A stretch of DNA of 5,387 nt from a bacterium UBP3_UBA6266 (GTDB lineage: Bacteria > Auribacterota > UBA6266): assembly GCA_002440765.1 (NCBI GenBank), contig DJVC01000062.1:1-5387 (forward strand), given 5' to 3'. This document shows positions 1 to 5,260 of the stretch, piece after piece. A program made the translations under genes and the position numbers. The stretch's first letter is position 1. Every line of letters starts with the position of its first letter. Under the pieces are notes generated by a model. The model did not search any database. It had not been told where the DNA came from and saw only the letters and a program-made list of their open reading frames with translations.

Positions 1-1
1 C

Positions 2-529
2 CTACCGTTAAAAAATGTCAGCATAAAGATTGTTGACGATGATGAAAAGGAATTACCTCGCGGAGAGACAGGGGAAATTATCGTTAAGGGGCCTAACGTG
101 ATGAAAGGTTATCTGAACCTTGAAGAGGAGACTGCAAAAGCCATAAGAGGCGGCTGGCTGTTCACGGGTGATATAGGCAAGGTGGATAAAGACGGGTATA
201 TTTATATAATAGACAGGAAAAAAGACATGATTCTCTCCCACGGCCTGAATGTTTATCCGAGAGAAGTAGAGCAGGTGTTATATCGGCACAATGCCGTGAG
301 GGATGCGGCTGTTGTGGGAGTGAAAGACAGGCACAGGGGTGAAAAAGCAGTGGCCTTTGTCACTTTAAAAGACGGCCACCGGGCCATCCCCGGAGACCTG
401 ATAAACTTCTGCAAAGGGAAATTAGCTCCCTACAAGATTCCTCATACGGTCAGGATAGAAAAAGAGCTTCCAAGGACTCCCACGGGCAAAATATTGAAAA
501 AAGATATCAGGGCGCTGATGGAAGAATAA
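2..529 (+). CDS. Acyl-CoA synthetase (AMP-forming), C-terminal part; 5' end outside window
   Basis: The frame is open from base 2 to the TAA at 527-529 and gives 175 residues, the C-terminal end of an ANL-superfamily enzyme (usually 500-600 residues). Visible motifs are the TGDIG segment followed by DKDGYIYIIDRKKD (the hinge into the mobile C-terminal domain), the HGLNVYPREVE stretch, and PTGKILKKD near the end, whose lysine (residue 163 of the visible part) is the family's adenylation lysine. Such enzymes activate a carboxylate with ATP and transfer it to coenzyme A. The IDRKKD..HGLNVYPREVE wording is typical of long-chain fatty-acyl-CoA ligases, but substrate specificity lies mostly in the missing N-terminal part. 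No terminator follows: the next promoter's -35 box begins 9 nt after the stop. The first internal ATG (95) is not a start, because conserved sequence (ETGEIIVKGPNVM) precedes it. Confidence 0.93.
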   Translation, partial: LPLKNVSIKIVDDDEKELPRGETGEIIVKGPNVMKGYLNLEEETAKAIRGGWLFTGDIGKVDKDGYIYIIDRKKDMILSHGLNVYPREVEQVLYRHNAVRDAAVVGVKDRHRGEKAVAFVTLKDGHRAIPGDLINFCKGKLAPYKIPHTVRIEKELPRTPTGKILKKDIRALMEE

Positions 530-537
530 GGTTTTTA

Positions 538-566
538 TTGACAAAAACTATATACAGCATTATATT
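538..566 (+). promoter_or_regulatory. Sigma70-type promoter of the metX-metW unit
   Basis: A perfect TTGACA (538-543), a 17-nt spacer and TATATT (561-566, five of six consensus bases) lie right after the acyl-CoA synthetase stop codon. Transcription would start near 571-574, just before the first pairing strand of the riboswitch at 576, so the aptamer would sit at the extreme 5' end of the mRNA. The -35 box and spacing match consensus; the start site itself is inferred. Confidence 0.85.
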
Positions 567-574
567 CTGTAAGG

Positions 575-630
575 AGTGGTGATTTAAGCTACAACTTGCG
601 ACCACATAAAATAAGCGCTAAAGCGTAGGT
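575..630 (+). promoter_or_regulatory. SAM-II riboswitch aptamer
   Basis: This matches the SAM-II H-type pseudoknot layout. Stem P1 is GTGGT (576-580) with ACCAC (601-605). The conserved TGATTT (580-585) follows directly, with TTGC at 596-599 in the hairpin loop and GCTAAA at 617-622 in the 3' strand. The linker between P1 and the 3' strand is A-rich (606-616). The pseudoknot helix can form from CTAC (589-592) with GTAG (625-628), and from TTGCG (596-600) with CGC.AA around 616-621. The family binds S-adenosylmethionine and usually lies upstream of metA, metX or related methionine genes, which fits the metX immediately downstream. The P1 and P2 strands differ in sequence from the SAM-II example I remember but keep their pairing, which argues against a chance motif match. 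Expected effect: high SAM lowers metX-metW expression. Confidence 0.93.
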
Positions 631-645
631 TTGATGTTTGCCCGG

Positions 646-677
646 ACCTGATGCTTTTGCCGCATCAGGTTTTTTTA
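646..677 (+). terminator. Intrinsic terminator (attenuator) between riboswitch and metX
   Basis: A perfect 9-bp stem, ACCTGATGC (646-654) with GCATCAGGT (662-670), has a 7-nt loop and runs directly into T670-T676. It lies 16 nt past the aptamer and before the metX start, so it probably serves as the expression platform or an attenuator. It cannot belong to the previous gene, because the metX promoter lies upstream of it. A weak alternative pairing of 628-637 with 662-671 would break the stem. Whether SAM binding controls that choice is inference. Confidence 0.88.
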
Positions 678-704
678 TGTAAAGGATTGAAAGATATAAA
701 CGGA

Positions 705-1871
705 ATGGAAGAAAATACTAAAAAACAGTCAGTTGGCTTGGTAGAACCTGAGACAATCACATTCGATTCGATTGAATTGGAATGCGGCAGGAAACTGTCT
801 CCGGTTGAGATTTGTTATGAAACATACGGCAAGCTTAATTCCCGCAAAGATAATGCCGTGCTGGTTGAGCATGCCCTTTCGGGAGACGCTCACGCCGCCG
901 GATTGTATTCCGCGGATGATAAAAAACCCGGCTGGTGGGATATATTTATCGGGCCGGGAAAAGCGATAGATACAGACAGATATTTTGTTATTTGCTCGAA
1001 TATTATAGGCGGATGCAAAGGATCCACAGGCCCGGGTTCGGTAAATAAAAAAAATAATAAACCGTACGGCACAACATTTCCGCCCATTACCGTAAGGGAT
1101 ATGGTCAATGCCCAAAAAAAATTAATTGATCATCTGGGTATAAAAAATCTTTTATCTGTTATCGGAGGGTCGTTGGGAGGGATGCAGGTCCTTCGGTGGG
1201 CCGTTGATTATCCGGAAGCAGTGAAATCCGCTGTTGTTATAGCAGCAACCGCCAAGCTCAGCGCTCAGGGCATTGCTTTTAACGCCGTGGGAAGAGAAGC
1301 CATTACTTCGGATCCCAACTGGTTTAAAGGTGATTATTATGATAAGGGCAAAAACCCCGAGAAGGGATTGGCCATAGCAAGAATGATAGGTCACATTACT
1401 TATTTGAGCGAGGATGTGATAGAACAAAAATTCGGCAGGAAAACAAAAGCTGATAAAGACACCGTTAACGGGGATTGCTCCACCAGGGTTGATTTTACCC
1501 AGGATGAATATGAAATTGAAAGTTACCTCTCATACCAGGGAGATTCTTTCGTTAAGCGGTTTGACGCCAATTCATATCTTTATATATCTAAAGCAATGGA
1601 CGCATTTGACCTGTATCGGGACTACGGCAGCCTTGAAAATGCGTTTAAAAATGTTAAATCCGGCTTTTTAATAGTTTCTTATACGTCGGATTGGCTTTTT
1701 CCTACATGGCAGTCAAAAGAGATAGTCAAAGCTTTAAAAGCCAATAATATTTCTGTTACTTATTACAATATAAAATCAGAAAGCGGACACGACTCCTTTC
1801 TTGTTGAAAAAGAGATAGGTGAGTTGGAAGAAGTTGTTTCTCCGTTTCTGGATAATATCAGGGGCAGATAA
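705..1871 (+). CDS. metX: Homoserine O-acyltransferase, MetX family (probably acetyl)
   Basis: This is a 388-residue alpha/beta-hydrolase-fold enzyme that transfers an acyl group, normally from acetyl-CoA, to the hydroxyl of L-homoserine. That is the committing step of methionine synthesis, in the cytoplasm. The nucleophile elbow GGSLGG carries Ser156, and the other triad residues are Asp329 (YTSDWLFP) and His362 (SGHDSFL). The family blocks HALSGDAHAAG, CSNIIGGCKGSTGP and NAVGREAI are present. Succinyl rather than acetyl specificity cannot be excluded by eye. The frame stays open upstream to an ATG at 651, but that codon lies in the terminator stem and its 18 extra residues look unlike MetX, so ATG 705 is preferred. 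Its ribosome binding site is weak: AAAGGA (681-686) is 18 nt away and CGGA is adjacent. In-frame TTG 687 is a possible alternative. The TAA shares its last base with the metW ATG. Regulation is by the SAM-II leader. Confidence 0.96.
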   Translation: MEENTKKQSVGLVEPETITFDSIELECGRKLSPVEICYETYGKLNSRKDNAVLVEHALSGDAHAAGLYSADDKKPGWWDIFIGPGKAIDTDRYFVICSNIIGGCKGSTGPGSVNKKNNKPYGTTFPPITVRDMVNAQKKLIDHLGIKNLLSVIGGSLGGMQVLRWAVDYPEAVKSAVVIAATAKLSAQGIAFNAVGREAITSDPNWFKGDYYDKGKNPEKGLAIARMIGHITYLSEDVIEQKFGRKTKADKDTVNGDCSTRVDFTQDEYEIESYLSYQGDSFVKRFDANSYLYISKAMDAFDLYRDYGSLENAFKNVKSGFLIVSYTSDWLFPTWQSKEIVKALKANNISVTYYNIKSESGHDSFLVEKEIGELEEVVSPFLDNIRGR

Positions 1872-2464
1872 TGGAAACTTTAAGAAAAGACCATCAGATA
1901 ATCGCTTTGTTGATTAACAAGGGGAGTAAGGTTCTTGACCTTGGCTGCGGGGACGGGACTTTGCTTAAAAAGCTTTCCGAATTGAAAAAAGCGAGTATTC
2001 AGGGAGTGGAAATAGATCCCGAAAAGATAAAGGAATGTTCTAAAGCCGGTGTTCCCGTAATCCACGCTGACATTGACGAAGGACTTTCCGATTATCCCGA
2101 CAAGTCGTATGATTTTATTATCTGTTCGCAGACTCTCCAGGCTGTCCATAAACCCAAAAAAGTTCTCGATGAAATATTGAGAGTAGGGAAAAAGGGTATA
2201 GTCATTTTCCCTAATTTCGGCTATTGGAGAATACGCAAAATACTGTTTTTCGGCGGGATGATGCCGAAGTCGAATGAATTGCCGTATGATTGGTACGATT
2301 CTCCCAATATCCATCATTTGACGATTAAGGATTTCAAAAACTTCTGTAAAAAAGAAGGGATTTTTATAGAGAGAGAATATTGTTTTAAATCCCTGGATCA
2401 GGAGAAATCGTCTTTTCTCCCCAACATTCTTTGCAGGTTCGGGATGTTTGTGATATCCAGATAG
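1871..2464 (+). CDS. metW: MetW, methyltransferase-like partner of MetX
   Basis: This 197-residue protein matches the MetW family along its full length. It has a class I methyltransferase-type glycine loop, VLDLGCGDGTLL (residues 21-32), an acidic end to strand 2 (GVEID, 45-49), and the MetW hallmarks SQTLQA (86-91), FPNFGYW (113-119) and LPYDWYDSPNIHHLT. MetW is encoded next to metX in many bacteria and has been linked to methionine synthesis. Its exact role is less settled than MetX; work on other species suggests it associates with and stimulates MetX. Start and stop overlap as TAATG with metX, and AGGGG (1860-1864) lies 6 nt before the ATG inside the metX 3' end, so the two are one operon and probably translationally coupled. 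No clear terminator follows before the converging tRNA gene. Confidence 0.95.
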   Translation: METLRKDHQIIALLINKGSKVLDLGCGDGTLLKKLSELKKASIQGVEIDPEKIKECSKAGVPVIHADIDEGLSDYPDKSYDFIICSQTLQAVHKPKKVLDEILRVGKKGIVIFPNFGYWRIRKILFFGGMMPKSNELPYDWYDSPNIHHLTIKDFKNFCKKEGIFIEREYCFKSLDQEKSSFLPNILCRFGMFVISR

Positions 2465-2509
2465 AAAATGGCACTTTTTCTGATGTAAGGAAATAAAGCG
2501 GTTGATTAA

Positions 2510-2586
2510 TGGTGCCCCAACTAGGACTCGAACCTAGGACCCACTGATTAAGAGTCAGTTGCTCTGCCGACTGAGCTATTGGGGCA
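2510..2586 (-). tRNA. tRNA-Lys (anticodon CUU)
   Basis: Read on the minus strand, the cloverleaf is complete. The 7-bp acceptor stem is TGCCCCA (5' end at 2586) with TGGGGCA, followed by an encoded CCA (2512-2510). The D arm contains AGCTCAGTCGGCAGAGC, the anticodon stem is ACTGA with TCAGT around the loop CTCTTAA, and the T arm has GGTTCGAGTCC. The anticodon CTT occupies 2552-2550 and reads the lysine codon AAG. The gene has its own upstream promoter and converges on metX-metW. No strong terminator is visible beyond its 3' end at 2465-2509. Confidence 0.97.
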
Positions 2587-2607
2587 TTAGATTAGCCAAG
2601 GGACAGA

Positions 2608-2636
2608 ATTTTACATAACTGAAGTTGAAAAGACAA
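2608..2636 (-). promoter_or_regulatory. Promoter of tRNA-Lys
   Basis: On the minus strand TTGTCT (2636-2631), a 17-nt spacer and TAAAAT (2613-2608) form a good sigma70-type promoter (four and five of six consensus bases). The expected start near 2600 gives a leader of about 14 nt before the tRNA 5' end at 2586. It lies in the gap between rlmD and the tRNA, so the tRNA need not depend on read-through from rlmD. Confidence 0.65.
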
Positions 2637-2694
2637 TAAAAAATATACGGAAATTTAAAACCGTGCCTGTCTGCCGTTGGGAAATCCAGATGTC

Positions 2695-3969
2695 CTACTT
2701 CTTCTCCAAAATAACCAGTGTTTCCATATGCGGGGTTTGGGGGAAGAAGTCGTACGCGAAGATATTTTTCAGTTTATACTCGGACAGTAATGTTTTAAGG
2801 TCTCTCGTGAGTGTTGCCGGATTGCACGATATATAAGCTATGGCCCGGGGCGGTTTCATCAGAATGTGCCTGCAAATATTTTTATCCAACCCCTTTCGCG
2901 GCGGGTCAATAATTAAAATGCCGGGCGATGATTTCAACACAGAATTTATTAATTTTCCGCAGTCGCCTTTACCGATATGAAAATTTGTGATGTTGTTGAG
3001 TTCAAGGTTTTTCTTCAGAAAATGTATATTTTCTTTCGAGGACTCCACAGCAATAACCTCTGATACTCTTTTTGCCAGCAGGATGCCGAATGTTCCGACG
3101 CCGCAGTAAAGATCGGCAACAGTTGTAGTTTTATTCAGTGCAATGGATTTTATCAGGTCTTCCATCAGTATATCTAACATTCCGATATTTGTCTGAAAAA
3201 AGGATTCGGCTCCTATAAGAAAGCGGGTTTTGCCGACATATTCTTCGATAAAATAATTTCCCGATAGAACAAGCCTTTGATTTTTCTTTTTGCAGATATA
3301 TATGGCGCCGGCAAGAGGGGATTGGGCTGTTAATTCAGTAAAGCTGTCGGAAAAATCTTTCAGTTCTTTCGGCTCAGCGCCGTAAAGAGTTAAGAGCAGG
3401 CTTTTGTTGTGGGAGCTCTCCTTTACCGTTACTTTATTTATAAAATCCGGGCCGCTGTCTTTTATTGCCTGTAATAGCCGTTTTAACAGCAGGTTTATGT
3501 TACCGGATACCAGAAAACACTGCTCTATTTTTTCGAACTTTGTGCGGGAATCAGGCAGATTGTACGCGAGATGCGGGGTTTTATTTTCCCATATTATATT
3601 GAGGCTTATCTTATTCCTGTAATTCCATATCTTGGGTGACGGACGGAAGATGATATCCGGCAATTCTATTTTCAGCTGGTGGGCAAAAAAATCTTCTTTT
3701 AATTGCGTGCGTTTGATTTTTATCTGCGTATCATAGTCTATATATTGGTAGGGAGAGCATATTTTGTAATGGGCGCACCGCGGTTTTATCCTCTTGTCCG
3801 AAAAGGAAAGTATATCGACGGTTTTTGCTTCGATGAAATTGCTTTTTTCTCTGACAGGTTCGACTTCTACCAGTTCTCCGGGCAGGCCCTCATCGGTAAA
3901 AATTATTTTTCCGCCGGTTTGGGAAAGACTTTTTCCCGGATATACTATTTTTTCTATTTTGATTTGCAT
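2695..3969 (-). CDS. rlmD: 23S rRNA (uracil-5-)-methyltransferase, RlmD/RumA-type, with TRAM domain
   Basis: This is a 424-residue TrmA/RumA-family enzyme that methylates C5 of a uridine with SAM. The rRNA target site cannot be told from sequence, so RlmC/RlmD/RlmCD are alternatives. Order: an N-terminal TRAM RNA-binding domain (about 1-60), a cysteine region (65-80), a central region, and a C-terminal Rossmann methyltransferase. Key residues are FFQTN (257-261), DLYCGVGTFG (286-295), IDPPRKG (354-360), the nucleophile Cys382 in SCNPATLTRD, and Glu416 in PQTPHMET. The Fe-S region has Cys65, Cys71 and Cys151, but the usual third ligand of CxxC is Tyr74 (CSPY). The frame extends to an ATG at 4011, but those 14 residues precede the normal TRAM start MQIKIEKIVYPG. 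ATG 3969 is chosen, and it lies 7 nt from a promoter -10 box with no ribosome binding site. The stop is TAG at 2697-2695. Confidence 0.93.
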   Translation of the reverse strand: MQIKIEKIVYPGKSLSQTGGKIIFTDEGLPGELVEVEPVREKSNFIEAKTVDILSFSDKRIKPRCAHYKICSPYQYIDYDTQIKIKRTQLKEDFFAHQLKIELPDIIFRPSPKIWNYRNKISLNIIWENKTPHLAYNLPDSRTKFEKIEQCFLVSGNINLLLKRLLQAIKDSGPDFINKVTVKESSHNKSLLLTLYGAEPKELKDFSDSFTELTAQSPLAGAIYICKKKNQRLVLSGNYFIEEYVGKTRFLIGAESFFQTNIGMLDILMEDLIKSIALNKTTTVADLYCGVGTFGILLAKRVSEVIAVESSKENIHFLKKNLELNNITNFHIGKGDCGKLINSVLKSSPGILIIDPPRKGLDKNICRHILMKPPRAIAYISCNPATLTRDLKTLLSEYKLKNIFAYDFFPQTPHMETLVILEKK

Positions 3970-3976
3970 GGCGTTA

Positions 3977-3985
3977 ATTATAGCA
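3977..3985 (-). promoter_or_regulatory. Extended -10 promoter of rlmD, possibly leaderless
   Basis: Read on the minus strand, TGCTATAAT forms an extended -10 element: a perfect TATAAT at 3982-3977 preceded by TGN. No good -35 hexamer is seen at 16-18 nt (the candidates are ATTTCA and TTTCAG), which is common for extended -10 promoters. Only TAACGCC separates TATAAT from the rlmD ATG at 3969, so transcription would begin at or next to the A of the start codon. Confidence 0.65.
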
Positions 3986-4018
3986 TACCGGCAAAATACT
4001 GAAATAATCACATGGTAA

Positions 4019-4048
4019 TTTGTGTAATTAATTGTTATAAAGTATATA
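4019..4048 (+). promoter_or_regulatory. Possible promoter of the release-factor operon
   Basis: TTGTGT (4019-4024), an 18-nt spacer and TATATA (4043-4048) could drive the rightward operon, with a start near 4055 just before the ribosome binding site. TATAAA at 4036-4041 is an alternative -10 without a convincing -35. The region is very AT-rich, so chance matches are likely. The call rests mainly on the need for a promoter between the divergent genes. Confidence 0.35.
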
Positions 4049-4055
4049 GGATAAT

Positions 4056-4061
4056 GAAGGA
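4056..4061 (+). promoter_or_regulatory. Ribosome binding site fixing the release-factor start
   Basis: GAAGGA lies 7 nt before ATG 4069, an ideal spacing. The two upstream in-frame ATGs (4012 and 4054) have no comparable site. The ATG at 4054 overlaps this Shine-Dalgarno sequence, and 4012 lies upstream of the likely transcription start. Confidence 0.75.
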
Positions 4062-4068
4062 TTGGTTT

Positions 4069-4482
4069 ATGCCCGATTTTGGTGTCAGTCTTGAAAAACA
4101 GAAAGCGCTTGAGAAAAAAATGTCCGAACTTGGCGTGACCGGTGCGGACATAACGGAGAAATTTGTCAGATCAGGCGGCGCGGGGGGGCAGAATGTCAAT
4201 AAGGTATCCACCTGCGTTTATCTAAAACATCTTCCCACGGGTATAGAAGTGAAGTGCCAGAAAGAGCGTTCCCAGGCGTTGAACCGCTATGTTGCGCGGA
4301 AACTTCTTCTTCAGAAGATAGAAACAGCCATTCTCGGGGAATTATCAGAGGAAAGAAGAAAAATAGAAAAGATACGCAGGCAGAAGCGAAAAAGGTCAAA
4401 ACGGGCTAAAGAAAAAATGCTTGAGCGGAAACGCAAGCGCTCAGAAACAAAAAGACTCCGGCAAAAAGTCGATAATGAATGA
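4069..4482 (+). CDS. RF-1-type GGQ peptidyl-tRNA hydrolase, MTRFR/ArfB-like ribosome rescue factor
   Basis: This 137-residue protein consists of a class I release-factor catalytic domain with no codon-recognition domains. The catalytic GGQ is at 39-41 in [15 protein letters not shown], followed by [26 protein letters not shown]. From about residue 94 to the end the tail is densely lysine- and arginine-rich and probably helical. ArfB (YaeJ) has the same domain plan and uses its basic tail in the empty mRNA channel of stalled ribosomes. The wording after GGQ (CVxLKHxPTGIxVKC, NRxxARKxL) resembles mitochondrial MTRFR/C12orf65, which releases peptides from peptidyl-tRNA-blocked large subunits. 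The expected role is hydrolysis of peptidyl-tRNA on stalled ribosomes; which stall is unknown. The start at ATG 4069 is set by GAAGGA. The stop overlaps the next gene's start by 8 nt, and rlmD, another ribosome gene, is divergent. Confidence 0.88.
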   Translation: MPDFGVSLEKQKALEKKMSELGVTGADITEKFVRSGGAGGQNVNKVSTCVYLKHLPTGIEVKCQKERSQALNRYVARKLLLQKIETAILGELSEERRKIEKIRRQKRKRSKRAKEKMLERKRKRSETKRLRQKVDNE

Positions 4483-4870
4483 AATTATAGGAACAGTGAT
4501 TAAAGGAAGGGGCGCGGCCTCTGAAAGATTTAAAGAGTGCCGGACTGTCCTTGAAAAATACGGGTTGAAATTCCCTCCGCTCCGCTTCGGAACGGTGAAT
4601 GTAAAAATCGATAAAAAATATAAAACGCCGTATTACGGGATAATAATCCCGTACAGTGAGCTTGACGATATTTCCCGCAATAACAAAGAATATTGGCAGT
4701 TTATACCGATAGAAAGCATTAACGGTAAAGAGAGAGAAGCATATATCCTGAGGACCAGCATAAATATACACGGCGAGGAAGTTATCGAACTTGTGGCCGA
4801 AGATATCGGCGATGAGGCGTGTCAGGGAAGCAAAATAGTTGTTGAACTGGATGCTGAACCTTTAAACTAA
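4475..4870 (+). CDS. DUF120-like protein resembling archaeal CTP-dependent riboflavin kinase
   Basis: This is a 131-residue soluble protein, probably a single small domain. The start is ATG 4475, which overlaps the release-factor gene by 8 nt (ATGAATGA), indicating translational coupling; the upstream in-frame ATG 4421 would add basic residues unlike the rest. It opens with [16 protein letters not shown] and reaches FGTVNVKID at 38-46. It ends with [25 protein letters not shown], then a glycine-containing turn and KIVVELD. These blocks resemble DUF120 (archaeal RibK, MJ0056 type): G.V..G.G at the start, a G-T-x-N motif that in RibK takes part in metal/nucleotide binding, and a closing EIIAP..L...DGD..-like segment. 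This is recognition by eye. The middle (47-85) looks unlike the archaeal enzymes as I remember them, so binding without kinase activity, or an unrelated cradle-loop barrel, is possible. Confidence 0.55.
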   Translation: MNEIIGTVIKGRGAASERFKECRTVLEKYGLKFPPLRFGTVNVKIDKKYKTPYYGIIIPYSELDDISRNNKEYWQFIPIESINGKEREAYILRTSINIHGEEVIELVAEDIGDEACQGSKIVVELDAEPLN

Positions 4871-4881
4871 GGAGGACGAAG

Positions 4882-5127
4882 ATGACAGTTGACACATTGC
4901 GCGCGGCGCTGGGATGGTGCTCGCTAATAAATATCGGTATGCTGTTATGGTGGTCTTTATTTTTTATATTTGCCCGCGACTGGATATATAAGATGCACAG
5001 CAGGTGGTTTAAGCTGACTCCGGAAAAGTTTGACGCAATCCACTATTCCGGCATGGCTTTTTACAAAATAAGCATATTTATCTTCAATGTTGTGCCGTAT
5101 TTCGCGCTGCTTATTGCGGGGAAATAA
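4882..5127 (+). CDS. Small two-helix membrane protein, DUF6868-like
   Basis: This 81-residue protein starts 11 nt after the preceding stop, behind a strong Shine-Dalgarno (AAGGAGGA, 4869-4876, 5 nt from ATG). It has two hydrophobic segments, about residues 11-31 (GWCSLINIGMLLWWSLFFIFA) and 57-79, joined by a conserved-looking aromatic and basic loop, RDWIYKMHSRWFKLTPEKFDAIHY (32-55). It has no cleavable signal peptide. The LGWCSLIN start, the HxRWFxL and FDAIHYxGM motifs and the length fit the family I remember as DUF6868, whose function is unknown. It ends the three-gene cluster. The functional link to the release factor and DUF120-like protein is unclear; the short gap argues only for co-transcription. 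Confidence 0.8.
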   Translation: MTVDTLRAALGWCSLINIGMLLWWSLFFIFARDWIYKMHSRWFKLTPEKFDAIHYSGMAFYKISIFIFNVVPYFALLIAGK

Positions 5128-5151
5128 GATATAAGCCTAAAATCTATTTAA

Positions 5152-5176
5152 ACCACAGATAACACAGATGCGATTT
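5152..5176. repeat. Two CACAGAT repeats in the post-operon spacer
   Basis: CACAGAT occurs twice with a 9-nt period, in AACCACAGATAACACAGATG. This wording resembles an intergenic repeat (AACCACAGATNACACAGAT...) that I recall being scattered through the genomes of several uncultured bacterial lineages. Only two units are present here, so it may be a decayed end of such an element. Function is unknown. Confidence 0.4.
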
Positions 5177-5245
5177 TACCTGTCATGTGAGACTATAGCT
5201 TATAGAACTCAATAGAGTAAATATAAGTTATTTAGCCGAACAGAT

Positions 5246-5260
5246 CCCGATTTTCGGGGT
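5246..5260 (+). terminator. Possible weak terminator hairpin after the three-gene operon
   Basis: CCCGA (5246-5250) pairs with TCGGG (5254-5258) around a 3-nt loop, followed by only a short T run. It is the best terminator-like structure downstream of the 5127 stop but is small and about 120 nt away. The rest of 5128-5289 holds no open frame or RNA gene that I can recognise. Confidence 0.25.

Noticed and set aside
677..682. ATGTAA start-stop just after the terminator, possible minimal uORF
   Set aside because: It has no upstream ribosome binding site other than the T-tract, and it is expected by chance in AT-rich sequence.
651..704. N-terminal extension of metX from ATG 651
   Set aside because: The ATG lies in the terminator stem, the residues do not resemble MetX, and there is no ribosome binding site.
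729..1115. 128-codon minus-strand open frame within metX
   Set aside because: It is antisense to a well-conserved gene and its translation has no recognisable family motif; a shadow frame.
1880..2317. 145-codon minus-strand open frame within metW
   Set aside because: It is antisense to metW, whose motifs are unmistakable on the plus strand; no ribosome binding site or domain.
2625..2665. Possible rlmD terminator (ACGG/CCGT with a following T run on the minus strand)
   Set aside because: The stem is only 4 bp with a 10-nt loop, too weak to call.
3970..4011. N-terminal extension of rlmD from ATG 4011
   Set aside because: The 14 residues precede the usual TRAM start, overlap the extended -10 promoter, and have no ribosome binding site.
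4012..4068. N-terminal extension of the release-factor gene from ATG 4012 or 4054
   Set aside because: The region spans the likely promoter and Shine-Dalgarno sequence; GAAGGA is ideally placed only for ATG 4069.
4406..4771. 121-codon minus-strand open frame across the release-factor and DUF120-like genes
   Set aside because: It is antisense to two overlapping plus-strand genes that have coherent starts and motifs.
5195..5236. Small AT-rich palindromes (CTATA-GCT-TATAG, ACTC-AATA-GAGT, TAAATA-N5-TATTTA)
   Set aside because: Stems are 4-6 bp and mostly A/T, at a level expected by chance.
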